Origin: Halobacillus dabanensis
Lineage (GTDB): Bacteria; Bacillota; Bacilli; Bacillales; Halobacillaceae
Assembly: GCF_900114165.1 (NCBI RefSeq)
Contig: NZ_FOSB01000008.1
Coordinates: forward strand, 122,217-186,216
Reading direction: 5' to 3'
DNA: 64,000 nucleotides
The notes beneath the pieces are model-generated. The model was not told where the DNA came from. It saw nothing but the letters and a program-made list of their open reading frames with translations, and ran no database searches. Every line of letters begins with the position of its first letter. The first letter of the stretch is position 1. The position numbers were made by a program, and so were the translations under genes. Positions 14,443-23,179 of the stretch are shown piece by piece.

Positions 14443-16395
14443 TTACGAATCCGAGTCAACGGCAAGCGGTAATTTTTTCAGGCTCGTGCCATAAGCACTG
14501 TAGCCATCGCTATAGATGAAAGCTTTTTTATATTCTTCGTCATTTCCATAAAAGTTTTCCGGAGCAACCTCATACCATGTTCCTCGTGCTTCCACTTCAT
14601 CGAGAATTTGAAGATTCACTCCATCCATAGGAATTTGATAAAGCTTATTGTCTGCGACTTCTGCAGCTGAACGGACATTTACATAAGGAGTGACCGTTTG
14701 TGCTAAATCAAAAGCTCCATTTTCAGGTGCCTGGTCGAGCTTTTCACTTAAATACCGGTCTGCACGGAACATATGACCGGCAATCTTTTGACCCCAATAA
14801 GCGTCTGAGGCATATTTGACATTCATACCAGTACTCTTATTACCTAAATGGGCGCCATTATAGAGGTAGGAGCTTGATGTAAAGTATCGCGGGATGATGA
14901 ATTCTTTCGCAGCCTCAAGAATTCCCTCTTCGTAACTTTCATATTCCCATGCATCTTCATAAGGGTTTCCATCATTCGCCCCGATGCCGAATAGGTTGTT
15001 TTTATCTCTTGCGATCGCACTCTTACCCCAGTTACTTTCATGAATTGCATGTGCAAGTAGATAAAGCGCATTCGTTCCATATTCCTCTTCCGCTTTTTTA
15101 AAGGAATCCCCTGTGCCGATCAACGGGCTGTCTGGAGAGGCGTGAGCCAGGTACTCATCTAATTGTTCGCCTGTATAGGATGTTTCTGTATATAACGGCA
15201 TCCTGTTGAAGTATTGGAAAGCCTCCCCGACGAAGGTACCATTTTCATTGTAAAAACTATTTCCATTATCACTGTAATACTTTCCGTCCTCTTCCATGAA
15301 ATCAGCAGCTTCTCCATACAAGTACCGGGAACTTCTTTCCGTAATAGCATTGTATAACCGGTGGTAAAGAAGACCGTCTTGTACTTCATAGTAAGACCGA
15401 TCCTTCACCATGTGGTCAGGTGTTAAATTGATTTTGTCCGGATCCACATAACCTTCCGTGTCGGCAAGGCGAATTTTGACCCAATCTTCCTCGATTTCCA
15501 GTAATTCCACATCCACACCACTTGTTACATAAGTAGAGTTTGAAGTTAGTGCTTCTGTATCGTAAAGGATGGTGAAAGCATTCGTCGTTCCTTTACCTTC
15601 CTCGATCCATACGATATTATTCCCTTTTAAAACAACCTGATCATCACCAGCGAAGCTAACCGCTTCTTCGTAAGTTTCGAATTCTTCATGGATGACAGGA
15701 TCTTCCCCCTGGCTGAGGCTGGCTACCTGATAATCTAACTCTTTTGGTGGATCCAGGACTTTCAACAATCGGTTGATAACCGCTGCAGTCTCACCACGGG
15801 ATGTTTTGTCATATGGAGCATAGAAAAGAGAATCTTTTTCCTGTTTCCCATTAATGATTCCTAAATTCACCAAACGTTTGACAGCTTCACGAGCATACGG
15901 TTTGATCTCATCCTTATCATCAAACTTAAGCTCTTCCGCTTCACTTATGACACCCTTCATTTCTGCAGCACTGACCATAATCATCGCCATATCCTGGCGT
16001 GTTATGTAATCGGTCGGTCCGAAGTTACCGTTCGGGTAACCCTGGATCAGCCCTTCTTCCGTTGCTGCAATAACAGAAGGGTAATACCATTTGGCAGGAT
16101 CGACATCGCCGTAGTTATAATCTTCAGAAGCACCGACTTCCGAGATTTCTTCTTCTCCGTATTGGATGTCTAGAGCCCTGACAATAAACGCCGTGAATTG
16201 AGCACGGGTGACTTTATCATCCGGGCCGTACTGGCCATTGCCGTACCCTTGCATGATTCCTGCGTCTATAAGTGCTCTCATGTCATCTTCAAAAAGTGTA
16301 CCTGTAATGTCGTCTTCTTCTGCGGCTGCGGTCAATGGGGATACCACACCGGCAATGAAGACGACACTAAGGCACACAAGAAGTAACTTTTTCAT
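14443..16395 (-). CDS. SLH-anchored GH73-type N-acetylglucosaminidase
   Basis: A 650-aa exported autolysin. It has a signal peptide ending near LTAAAEED, then three SLH domains at about 30-215 (motifs GIMQGYGNGQYGPDDKVTRAQ, GLIQGYPNGNFGP and GIINGKQEKDSLF). An SH3-like segment follows at about 280-325 (TYVTSGVDVELLEIEEDW). The glucosaminidase domain at about 420-590 has catalytic-region motifs LLAHAIHESNWGKSAIA, NNLFGIGANDGNPYE and KYASDAYWGQKIAGHMFR. A second SH3-like segment (TPYVNVRSAAEVADNKLY) closes the protein. It would cleave glycan strands between GlcNAc and MurNAc while held on the pyruvylated polymer. Start after GGGAGGA. It is divergent from the SLH amidase at 16782. Confidence 0.9.
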   Translation of the reverse strand: MKKLLLVCLSVVFIAGVVSPLTAAAEEDDITGTLFEDDMRALIDAGIMQGYGNGQYGPDDKVTRAQFTAFIVRALDIQYGEEEISEVGASEDYNYGDVDPAKWYYPSVIAATEEGLIQGYPNGNFGPTDYITRQDMAMIMVSAAEMKGVISEAEELKFDDKDEIKPYAREAVKRLVNLGIINGKQEKDSLFYAPYDKTSRGETAAVINRLLKVLDPPKELDYQVASLSQGEDPVIHEEFETYEEAVSFAGDDQVVLKGNNIVWIEEGKGTTNAFTILYDTEALTSNSTYVTSGVDVELLEIEEDWVKIRLADTEGYVDPDKINLTPDHMVKDRSYYEVQDGLLYHRLYNAITERSSRYLYGEAADFMEEDGKYYSDNGNSFYNENGTFVGEAFQYFNRMPLYTETSYTGEQLDEYLAHASPDSPLIGTGDSFKKAEEEYGTNALYLLAHAIHESNWGKSAIARDKNNLFGIGANDGNPYEDAWEYESYEEGILEAAKEFIIPRYFTSSSYLYNGAHLGNKSTGMNVKYASDAYWGQKIAGHMFRADRYLSEKLDQAPENGAFDLAQTVTPYVNVRSAAEVADNKLYQIPMDGVNLQILDEVEARGTWYEVAPENFYGNDEEYKKAFIYSDGYSAYGTSLKKLPLAVDSDS

Positions 16396-16781
16396 ATAAA
16401 TTGTTCCTCCCTGTCGAAAAATAGATTCATCTATTAATCTACCAGAAACAGAGATTCCTGAATAGCGCTATTTCTACTTATTTTAGTAATTTTTGCTAAC
16501 ATAATTACGAGTTTTTTACAGGGAAGGGTCTATAAAAAGTAAAAATAATTACCCACATATATAGGAAACAAAACTATAAAAAATAGCATATTACTACTAA
16601 TTTAGCAAAATAGGAAATTCGTTGGATAAAAAACTTGTCGTAAAATCCGATATAATGAACAACTAGATGCTGGCTATGCTTACATAATATGGAATGGTAG
16701 GGGGATGGAGGTTATAAGTCGTTCGTTTCACTGTTGAATTACGCTTCTGGGATATAAAACAAAAAGGGGTACGACGATATA
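16396..16781. other. Divergent promoter region of two SLH autolysins
   Basis: This 386-base AT-rich stretch lies between the start codons of the glucosaminidase and the amidase. A TATAAT lies at about 16651-16656 on the plus strand. The sequences around 16470-16500 and 16585-16610 share TTTTAGTAA/TTAGTA-type words in opposite orientation and may be regulator sites. Nothing coding is seen. Confidence 0.4.
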
Positions 16782-18179
16782 ATGATTAAGAAAGTTTCTA
16801 GTTTGTTGATAGGTCTTCTATTGTTGAGTTTAGTCTTAGGTCAAAATGACGCCATCAAAGTTTCTGCTTCATCCGTAGAGGGAATTCCTTCTGCTTATGA
16901 AAGCGAGATTACGTTTCTGACGGGAAAATCAATTATACAAGGCTATCCAGATGGTCACTTCCATGGTTCTGATGAAGTTACGAGAGAGCAAGCCGCTACA
17001 ATGGTCGGTCGCGCACTAGATTTAGAAGGAGAACAAAGAGATACGAAATTCCCGGATGTCGATGAAAATTCCTTTGCCTCCGGTTATATACAATCAGCTG
17101 TCGAAGCGGGTGTGATCAAAGGGTATCCGGATGGTACATATCAACCGAAATCCATTATGACCCGTGGAGAAATGGCCTACTTGATTTCTAATGCCTTTAA
17201 TTTAAAGGCGACAAGTGAAGTGTCCTACCATGATGTGAAAGAGGGGAGTAATGTTGCCACCCCTGTTAACCTGTTGACAACTGCAGGGATTTCAGAAGGA
17301 ACACCTGAGGGGAATTTTCTGCCGGACAAGACGATTACCCGTACGGAATTTTCTTTATTCATAGCAAGAGGGTTAAATGCTGATTTTAAAGTTTCTCAAG
17401 ATGAAGAGGAAGAAGAGGAAGCCCAAAAGGCGCTCAGTGAAAAAGTCGTGGATGCTGACTTCTTGAATGTCCGTCAAGGCCCAGGAACAGAACATAAAAC
17501 CGTAGGGAAGCTCATGACAGGAGAAACCGTCTCTGTTTATAAGAAAGAAGGAGACTGGAGATATATTCAATCAGGTAATCTTAAAGGCTATGTCCACTCC
17601 TATTATTTGCTGGATAAACCAAAAGGAGATTGGAAGGTCGCCCTCGACCCAGGTCATGGCGGGAGAGACCCTGGCGCTTCAGCAAATGGCTTAATAGAAA
17701 AAGAAGTCGTTCTCGATGTTGGTTTGAGAGTTCGGGAGTATGTTGAAAATGCCGGGATTGATACGGTGATGACCCGCCAAACAGATTGGTATCCATCTCT
17801 AGCCGGCCGTGTCGTCCTCGCTACTGATAATAATGCAGATGCTTTTGTGAGCATTCATGCGAACGCATTTATGAAGAGTGCTACAGGGGTAGAAACTTTC
17901 TATTATTCCGCTGGTTTATCAGATCGTGAGTATGCGAGTTACCGATTGGCGACTTTCATCAATGATCGTTTGTACAAGGAAATGGACATGTATAATCGTG
18001 GGGTCAAAGATGTCGGTTATAAAGTGATCAAAGATAATCCACTCCCAGCCGTCCTTACGGAAATCGGCTTCTTAACGAATGATGAGGATTCTTCTAAATT
18101 GAAGACGGATAAATATCGAGAAGCAGCTGCAAGAGCAATAGCAATGGGAATTGTTGACTATTATAACTGGAAAGAATAA
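16782..18179 (+). CDS. SLH-anchored N-acetylmuramoyl-L-alanine amidase, copy 1
   Basis: A 465-aa exported wall amidase. It has a signal peptide (MIKKVSSLLIGLLLLSLVLG), three SLH domains at about 35-205 (GKSIIQGYPDGHFHG, GVIKGYPDGTYQPKS and GISEGTPEGNF), a bacterial SH3 domain at about 220-280 (VVDADFLNVRQGPGTEHKTV), and an Amidase_3 catalytic domain at about 288-462. Zinc-site motifs are VALDPGHGGRDPGAS with a following Glu (IEKEV), and DAFVSIHANAF; the catalytic Glu is in AVLTEIGFLTN. It cuts the MurNAc-L-Ala bond. The paralogue at 42549 has the same order and about the same length. A terminator follows and a third SLH enzyme lies downstream. Confidence 0.92.
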   Translation: MIKKVSSLLIGLLLLSLVLGQNDAIKVSASSVEGIPSAYESEITFLTGKSIIQGYPDGHFHGSDEVTREQAATMVGRALDLEGEQRDTKFPDVDENSFASGYIQSAVEAGVIKGYPDGTYQPKSIMTRGEMAYLISNAFNLKATSEVSYHDVKEGSNVATPVNLLTTAGISEGTPEGNFLPDKTITRTEFSLFIARGLNADFKVSQDEEEEEEAQKALSEKVVDADFLNVRQGPGTEHKTVGKLMTGETVSVYKKEGDWRYIQSGNLKGYVHSYYLLDKPKGDWKVALDPGHGGRDPGASANGLIEKEVVLDVGLRVREYVENAGIDTVMTRQTDWYPSLAGRVVLATDNNADAFVSIHANAFMKSATGVETFYYSAGLSDREYASYRLATFINDRLYKEMDMYNRGVKDVGYKVIKDNPLPAVLTEIGFLTNDEDSSKLKTDKYREAAARAIAMGIVDYYNWKE

Positions 18180-18182
18180 GGT

Positions 18183-18222
18183 AATAGGAGCGGACACACT
18201 TTTGTTCGCTCCTATTTGTTTT
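18183..18222 (+). terminator. Intrinsic terminator
   Basis: The arms AATAGGAGCG and CGCTCCTATT, extended by G-U pairing, are followed by TGTTTT. It lies just after the SLH amidase. Confidence 0.8.
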
Positions 18223-18244
18223 ATCATCCGGGAGGGGAATGTTT

Positions 18245-19882
18245 ATGAACCAGGCAATCAAGAAACTCGCTTTTGTTTTGATCGTTTTATTCGCTGTTTC
18301 AGCTGGTGGGAATATTTCAGCTGCTGAACAAGAGGATTCAGTAAGAGTCATAATCGGCTTTGATGAATCTATCAATCAAGCAGTCACCCAATCTGTAGAA
18401 GTCCATCATACATATGAAGAAATGAAGGCGGTAGCTGCTTCCATCGATGAAGCGGATATGAAAAAACTTCAATCCCACTCTGATGTGAAGTGGGTAGAAA
18501 CGGATCAAAAAGTAAAAACAAGTGCTCAAACAAAAACTTGGGGGTACAACTCCACTAATACCCCTGACTCGAGAGCTTGGGGATTGGATGGAGACGGAGT
18601 GGAAATTGCCATTATCGATACTGGCATTGATCCTGATCATCCTGATTTGAACGTAAAAAAAGGAATCAGTGTCCTGGAAGAGCACGATAGTTGGGTCGAT
18701 GACAATGGACACGGCACCCATGTCGCCGGTGTGATCGGTGCTCAAGATAATGAGGTTGGAACGGTCGGAATGGCTCCCGAGGCAGATATATATGCGGTCA
18801 AAGCCCTGGACCAGGAAGGGGATGGTTGGGAAAGTGAAATCATCGCGGGTATCGACTGGGCCATCAAGGAAAATGTCGACATCATCAACTTGAGTTTGAC
18901 CTCCTGTCAACCTTCGACAGCCATGAAGAGCACGATTGGACGGGCAGAATCTTCCGGTATTGCTGTCGTTGCTGCTTCAGGTAATGGGGTGTTGTGCAGT
19001 GGCGAATATTTGAACGATGTCATGTATCCTGCTCGCTATGAAAGTGTCATCAGTGTAGGAGCGGTGGATGAGAAACAAACAAGAGCACTGTTTTCTTATG
19101 GCGGAGAGTCGTTGGACTTTGTAGCTCCAGGAACGAAAGTGTACAGTTCTTATATTACGACAGACAAGCATCCGGATGGATACAAAAATATGAACGGAAC
19201 ATCTATGGCTGCCCCGTACGTAAGTGGAGCTTTAGCGTTGACTATGCAAGCCTATCCGAATACAAAGCTGGATGAATTGAAAGATCTCCTTATAGAACAT
19301 GCCGTCGACTTAGGAGAAAAAGGGAAAGATTTCGATTATGGTCATGGATTAGTCCAGGCGCTCGACAAGCCTTTCGCTGACATTAAGGAAGATCGCTATT
19401 ATTATCCGTTTATTCAACAATTGTATAAGGGCGGAATCGTTAAAGGAATTCAAGATGGAACATTTGCTCCATTAGGTGAAATTACACGCGAAGAAGTCGT
19501 CACAATGGTTGGCAGAAGTATCGATCTGGACGGAGAAAAACGTGAAACCCCTTTTCCAGATGTGGATAAGGCATCCTTTGGTTCAGGATTTATTACTTCA
19601 GCTGTAGAAGAGGGAATAATCAAAGGCCTTCCGGACGGGACTTTCGGACCGAAGCAAAAAATCACAAGAGGCGAGGTTGCTGTCATTATTGATCGCGTTT
19701 TTGAACTGGAGTCGGGTACACAAACCTCATTCCCTGATGTTTCACCGGAGTGTTATTGTTATGATGCGGTGAATGCTGTAGCGACAGCTGGCATCGTTAC
19801 TGGCTTTCCTGATGGAACGTACGGTCCGGATAAATACATTACCCGCTCGGAGCTTGCGACGATTTTAGCGCGAGCGTTGTAA
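18245..19882 (+). CDS. Subtilisin-like S8 protease with C-terminal SLH domains
   Basis: A 545-aa exported serine protease. It has a signal peptide (KLAFVLIVLFAVSAGGNISA), an I9-type propeptide to about 95, and a catalytic domain with Asp about 125 (IIDTGIDPDHPD), His about 156 (NGHGTHVAG) and Ser about 320 (MNGTSMAAPYVSG). Three SLH domains follow from about 378 (GGIVKGIQDGTFAP, GIIKGLPDGTFGP and GIVTGFPDGTYGP). ATG 18245 is chosen because it lies 7 nt behind GGAGGGG, whereas ATG 18239 overlaps that site. Cysteines in the protease (TSCQP, VLCSG) and in SLH3 (ECYCYD) are unusual for an exported Bacillus-type protein and may form disulfides. Probably processes surface proteins or feeds on peptides. 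Confidence 0.93.
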   Translation: MNQAIKKLAFVLIVLFAVSAGGNISAAEQEDSVRVIIGFDESINQAVTQSVEVHHTYEEMKAVAASIDEADMKKLQSHSDVKWVETDQKVKTSAQTKTWGYNSTNTPDSRAWGLDGDGVEIAIIDTGIDPDHPDLNVKKGISVLEEHDSWVDDNGHGTHVAGVIGAQDNEVGTVGMAPEADIYAVKALDQEGDGWESEIIAGIDWAIKENVDIINLSLTSCQPSTAMKSTIGRAESSGIAVVAASGNGVLCSGEYLNDVMYPARYESVISVGAVDEKQTRALFSYGGESLDFVAPGTKVYSSYITTDKHPDGYKNMNGTSMAAPYVSGALALTMQAYPNTKLDELKDLLIEHAVDLGEKGKDFDYGHGLVQALDKPFADIKEDRYYYPFIQQLYKGGIVKGIQDGTFAPLGEITREEVVTMVGRSIDLDGEKRETPFPDVDKASFGSGFITSAVEEGIIKGLPDGTFGPKQKITRGEVAVIIDRVFELESGTQTSFPDVSPECYCYDAVNAVATAGIVTGFPDGTYGPDKYITRSELATILARAL

Positions 19883-19918
19883 TTAAATAGAATAGGCTTG
19901 GAAAAACTTGCCGGAACG

Positions 19919-19967
19919 TAAAACGCGTGGAATCAGATTTTGAAATTCTGATCCCACGCGTTTTATA
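19919..19967 (+). terminator. Intrinsic terminator
   Basis: Eighteen-bp arms (TAAAACGCGTGGAATCAG with one G-U) flank an 11-nt loop. It lies between the subtilase and the convergent DHHW gene and may serve both. Confidence 0.8.
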
Positions 19968-20011
19968 TTCCGAAGTGGCGAGAGTGTATTTATACTTCTG
20001 TCCTTGACTTT

Positions 20012-21223
20012 TTAAGGTTTTTCCAAGGGTTTTTCATATTCATATATAGCCCCATCACTCGAAGGGTCGTTGTACATCATAATCACCAAATCGAACTCAT
20101 GTTGGTCGATATAGTCCATGAGTGCACGGTCTTTATTATGTCGTTGGTCATAGTATGTCGTTTCGTAGAATTGCTGTGCAAGCATGAAAGTTAAGGCATT
20201 GACATAGGAGTCTTTGATGATGAGGACATGTTCCCCCTCTTCTTCAAGGGCGGGATTGGTAATTTTCAACTCCCGATAATCCCCGGTATGAAGGGTACTG
20301 TAATACACTTCCTCTTCTGTTTGCTCGAAGGCCCGTCCGTAAATGTTTTCCGCATCCACAACTTCTCCATTTTTCTCCACAATAAATTGATCGTAGGCAT
20401 TATCTTCTGGATAGTATGCACACTTTTTTTCTTCTGTATCGACGGATAGATATAACTGCCTGTTGAAGCTGCCGATGAGCTTTTTATCTGGCAAACACCT
20501 TTCTTCGTAATTCTCTAAATGAAGCTTTTCGGGACGAGCAGGGAGACTTTCACGTTGATCACCCAGCCACTCAACCATTTTCTTATACCCTTCGAACGCA
20601 CCACGGGCATTCCAGTGGTGATCGGTTTTAAAGAATAATTCTTTCATTTCTTTATCCGAATACGTTTGATTGAACGCGTCTAGTAAGTCGAGCTTCGGCA
20701 CCTGTGGGTCTAAAGAAGAAAGGAAATGAGTACGGACAGTATCATAAGCCCCTCGTTCGATGTAATCAGGAAGCAGGAACTGCATGTTGCTCACTTTGTG
20801 TGGTGTATTTACGTAATAAAAGTCGATGCCTTCGTTATCTAACAACTGATGGAGTCCATTCACTTTTTGAGCGCTTTCTGTCAATTCCTCTTTTGGAAAG
20901 GAATGATCGGGTTCAGTCGTTATCCAATCATCATCTGATACATAATAGCCGAGCAAAAACGTTTTCCCGAGAGAAGATTGGATAGATAAATAAGCTTTCA
21001 GCCACTTATCACGCCAGGGAAATTGGTCCGTGAAAAACGCCTCGAAATCCTGCATGAATCCTCCATTTATGAATTGTTCCTTTTCAAGAGGAGGGGGAGG
21101 GGCAAGGGAACGGTTTTCAATGTAGGACGTTTCTTTGGGTGGTGTAATCATCACAAGAATCCCGAAGATGAAAATCATGCAAATGAAAAAAGCAGTTATA
21201 AGGATATTAGTGATTTTTTTCAT
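20012..21223 (-). CDS. DHHW-family protein, PatB/AlgX-like O-acetylation partner
   Basis: A 403-aa protein with one N-terminal membrane anchor (ILITAFFICMIFIFGILVMI) and an outer SGNH-like domain. The family motif DHHW is in KTDHHWNARGAFEGYKK; the opening ENRSLAPPPPL and DFEAFFTDQFPWRD are typical of DHHW/AlgJ-X proteins. Such proteins work with MBOAT acyltransferases to O-acetylate exported glycans. The MBOAT gene lies 16 nt upstream in the same direction. In B. anthracis PatA/PatB pairs acetylate the secondary wall polymer and are needed for S-layer attachment, which fits the context here. The exact acceptor is inferred. Confidence 0.85.
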   Translation of the reverse strand: MKKITNILITAFFICMIFIFGILVMITPPKETSYIENRSLAPPPPLEKEQFINGGFMQDFEAFFTDQFPWRDKWLKAYLSIQSSLGKTFLLGYYVSDDDWITTEPDHSFPKEELTESAQKVNGLHQLLDNEGIDFYYVNTPHKVSNMQFLLPDYIERGAYDTVRTHFLSSLDPQVPKLDLLDAFNQTYSDKEMKELFFKTDHHWNARGAFEGYKKMVEWLGDQRESLPARPEKLHLENYEERCLPDKKLIGSFNRQLYLSVDTEEKKCAYYPEDNAYDQFIVEKNGEVVDAENIYGRAFEQTEEEVYYSTLHTGDYRELKITNPALEEEGEHVLIIKDSYVNALTFMLAQQFYETTYYDQRHNKDRALMDYIDQHEFDLVIMMYNDPSSDGAIYEYEKPLEKP

Positions 21224-21239
21224 ACCGGTCCCACCCTTC

Positions 21240-22652
21240 TTAAAATCGGAAATAAATAAATGGATTGTACGTAGAATTAACGAGTTGAATGACAGACCCG
21301 ATCATCAGCACCATATAAAATGCGGCAGCAAACAATGGGAAGATGACACGGACGGAGTTCGCCTCTAATAAATGTGAGGTTTTCTCTTTGATATAAGGAA
21401 GCACAGGCAAACTGAATAAAATGCCGAATAGGAAAATGTACCAATAGTCATTCCAATAAATATAGCTTTGACTGTCCATGATGCTGTCGATACCCCAACC
21501 GAACATTGTTTGAATATAAGCTATCGAATAGGTGAAATCATCGGCACGGAAGAATACCCATCCTATCATGACAATCAGTATGAGATAGAGATGTTGAAAC
21601 GGACGCCACAACTTTTCCAACCATAAAGAAAGCCCCAGCCGTTCCACTGTAATCAACACCCCATAATAAAATCCCCAGGCCATGAAAGTCCAACTTGCCC
21701 CGTGCCAAAAGCCGGTAATAGTCCAGACAATCAATAGGTTCCGTATGGTTTTAGCCAACCCGCCGCGGTTTCCTCCAAGCGGAATATATACATAATCGCG
21801 AAACCAGGACCCAAGAGAGATGTGCCAACGTTTCCAGAACTCTGTAACATTTTTGGATATGTATGGATATCGGAAATTTTCTAAGAAATCAAAGCCAAAC
21901 ATTTTTCCGAGCCCGATCGCCATATCACTATAACCGGAGAAATCGAAGTAGATTTGCAGCGTATAAGCAAGAATACCGATCCATGCGGTAGCGAGACTCA
22001 ACTCATCTGTCGAACGGCTGAACACACCGTCTGCCACCTCACCGAAAGCATTCGCAAGCAGCACTTTTTTAGCAAGACCTGTAATAAAGCGCCTCACTCC
22101 ATAGGAAAACTTATCAAATGTCACCTTACGCTTACTCAGCTGTTCATTGACCGAGTGGTAACGGACAATCGGTCCAGCGACCAACTGCGGAAAAAGGGAG
22201 ATGTAAAGAGCAAGCGAAATGAGATTCCTTTGCGGCTCGACATTTTTCCGGTAGACGTCAATGACATAACTCATTGCCTGGAACGTGAAAAAAGAAATGC
22301 CGATGGGAAGCGGAAGCTCGAGCAATTCCCAGGATGTTCCGAACAACTGATTGAAGTTTTCAATAAAGAAATCGGCATACTTGAAATAGCCTAGAATCAG
22401 CAAATTTCCGATGATCGCTAACGAGAGATAGAGTCTATTTCTTTGCGGGTTCTTCCCGATCAGCCTGCCGAAGAAATAATTCATATGGATCGAAAAGAGC
22501 ATCAGGAGAATATAAATCGGTTCCCCCCATGCATAGAAAAATAAACTGGCAAGCAATAATACTATATTTTTAAGTAGTTTAGGTGATAGAAAATAAGCCA
22601 GTAAAACAATAGGCAGGAAACAAAATAAAAAGACTAAATTACTGAATACCAT
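21240..22652 (-). CDS. MBOAT-family O-acyltransferase, PatA/DltB/AlgI-like
   Basis: A 470-aa polytopic membrane protein. It begins MVFSNLVFLFCFLPIVLLAY and has the MBOAT core: ISFFTFQAMSYVIDVYR, LALYISLFPQLVAGPIVRY, FWKRWHISLGSWFRDYVY, IPLGGNRGG, and the catalytic-His region WTITGFWHGASWTFMAWG. It would pass acetyl groups across the membrane for the DHHW partner. ATG 22652 is preferred, with GGTGGTG 5 nt before it; a frame extension to TTG 22688 is unsupported. First gene of a two-gene operon. Confidence 0.92.
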   Translation of the reverse strand: MVFSNLVFLFCFLPIVLLAYFLSPKLLKNIVLLLASLFFYAWGEPIYILLMLFSIHMNYFFGRLIGKNPQRNRLYLSLAIIGNLLILGYFKYADFFIENFNQLFGTSWELLELPLPIGISFFTFQAMSYVIDVYRKNVEPQRNLISLALYISLFPQLVAGPIVRYHSVNEQLSKRKVTFDKFSYGVRRFITGLAKKVLLANAFGEVADGVFSRSTDELSLATAWIGILAYTLQIYFDFSGYSDMAIGLGKMFGFDFLENFRYPYISKNVTEFWKRWHISLGSWFRDYVYIPLGGNRGGLAKTIRNLLIVWTITGFWHGASWTFMAWGFYYGVLITVERLGLSLWLEKLWRPFQHLYLILIVMIGWVFFRADDFTYSIAYIQTMFGWGIDSIMDSQSYIYWNDYWYIFLFGILFSLPVLPYIKEKTSHLLEANSVRVIFPLFAAAFYMVLMIGSVIQLVNSTYNPFIYFRF

Positions 22653-22688
22653 AAAGCACCACCGTATATGTAAAGGAATAGCACACAA

Positions 22689-23179
22689 AAAATACCATCT
22701 TATATTCTATCACTTTTTCATAAGGATTGTCGTTCCGATCATTCAATTTCATGTTTAAGGACTTACGACTTGTGTTATAAGACCCTATACGGAGTATTAA
22801 TATTCTGAACTATTACGGGAGTATATCGTCAAAAATGAAGAAAAAAAGAATTTTATTTTACATATCATGATGTCGAAATAACCTTATGCAATGGTGTTTC
22901 TCGACAACCATTTCAAAAATTCACCAAATTTTAAAAGTTTATTGGTTGAAATAAAATTGAAATCTTGTAAAATTAGTAATTGAGAAAATTTAACCCATTA
23001 CAGAGAAATAAATCCAGTTTATTAATCTATAAGTCTCACGAAAACACCTAAGAAACATACATATTGTGAGATTCGGGTTAAATGACTTAAGTAAATCTAC
23101 TGATTATGTTACCAATTTTGCTCAAGGAAATATGGTGGACATTATCAGTTGAAAAATATCTTTAGGAGGAAACAACATT
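22689..23179 (+). promoter_or_regulatory. S-layer gene upstream region with long leader
   Basis: This 490-base non-coding region lies between divergent genes. The best promoter candidate is TTGAAA (22946-22951), 16 nt, TAAAAT (22968-22973). It would give a leader of about 200 nt ahead of the AGGAGG at 23164. Long leaders that stabilise mRNA are known for S-layer genes; the leader here is AT-rich without an obvious strong hairpin. Confidence 0.5.
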
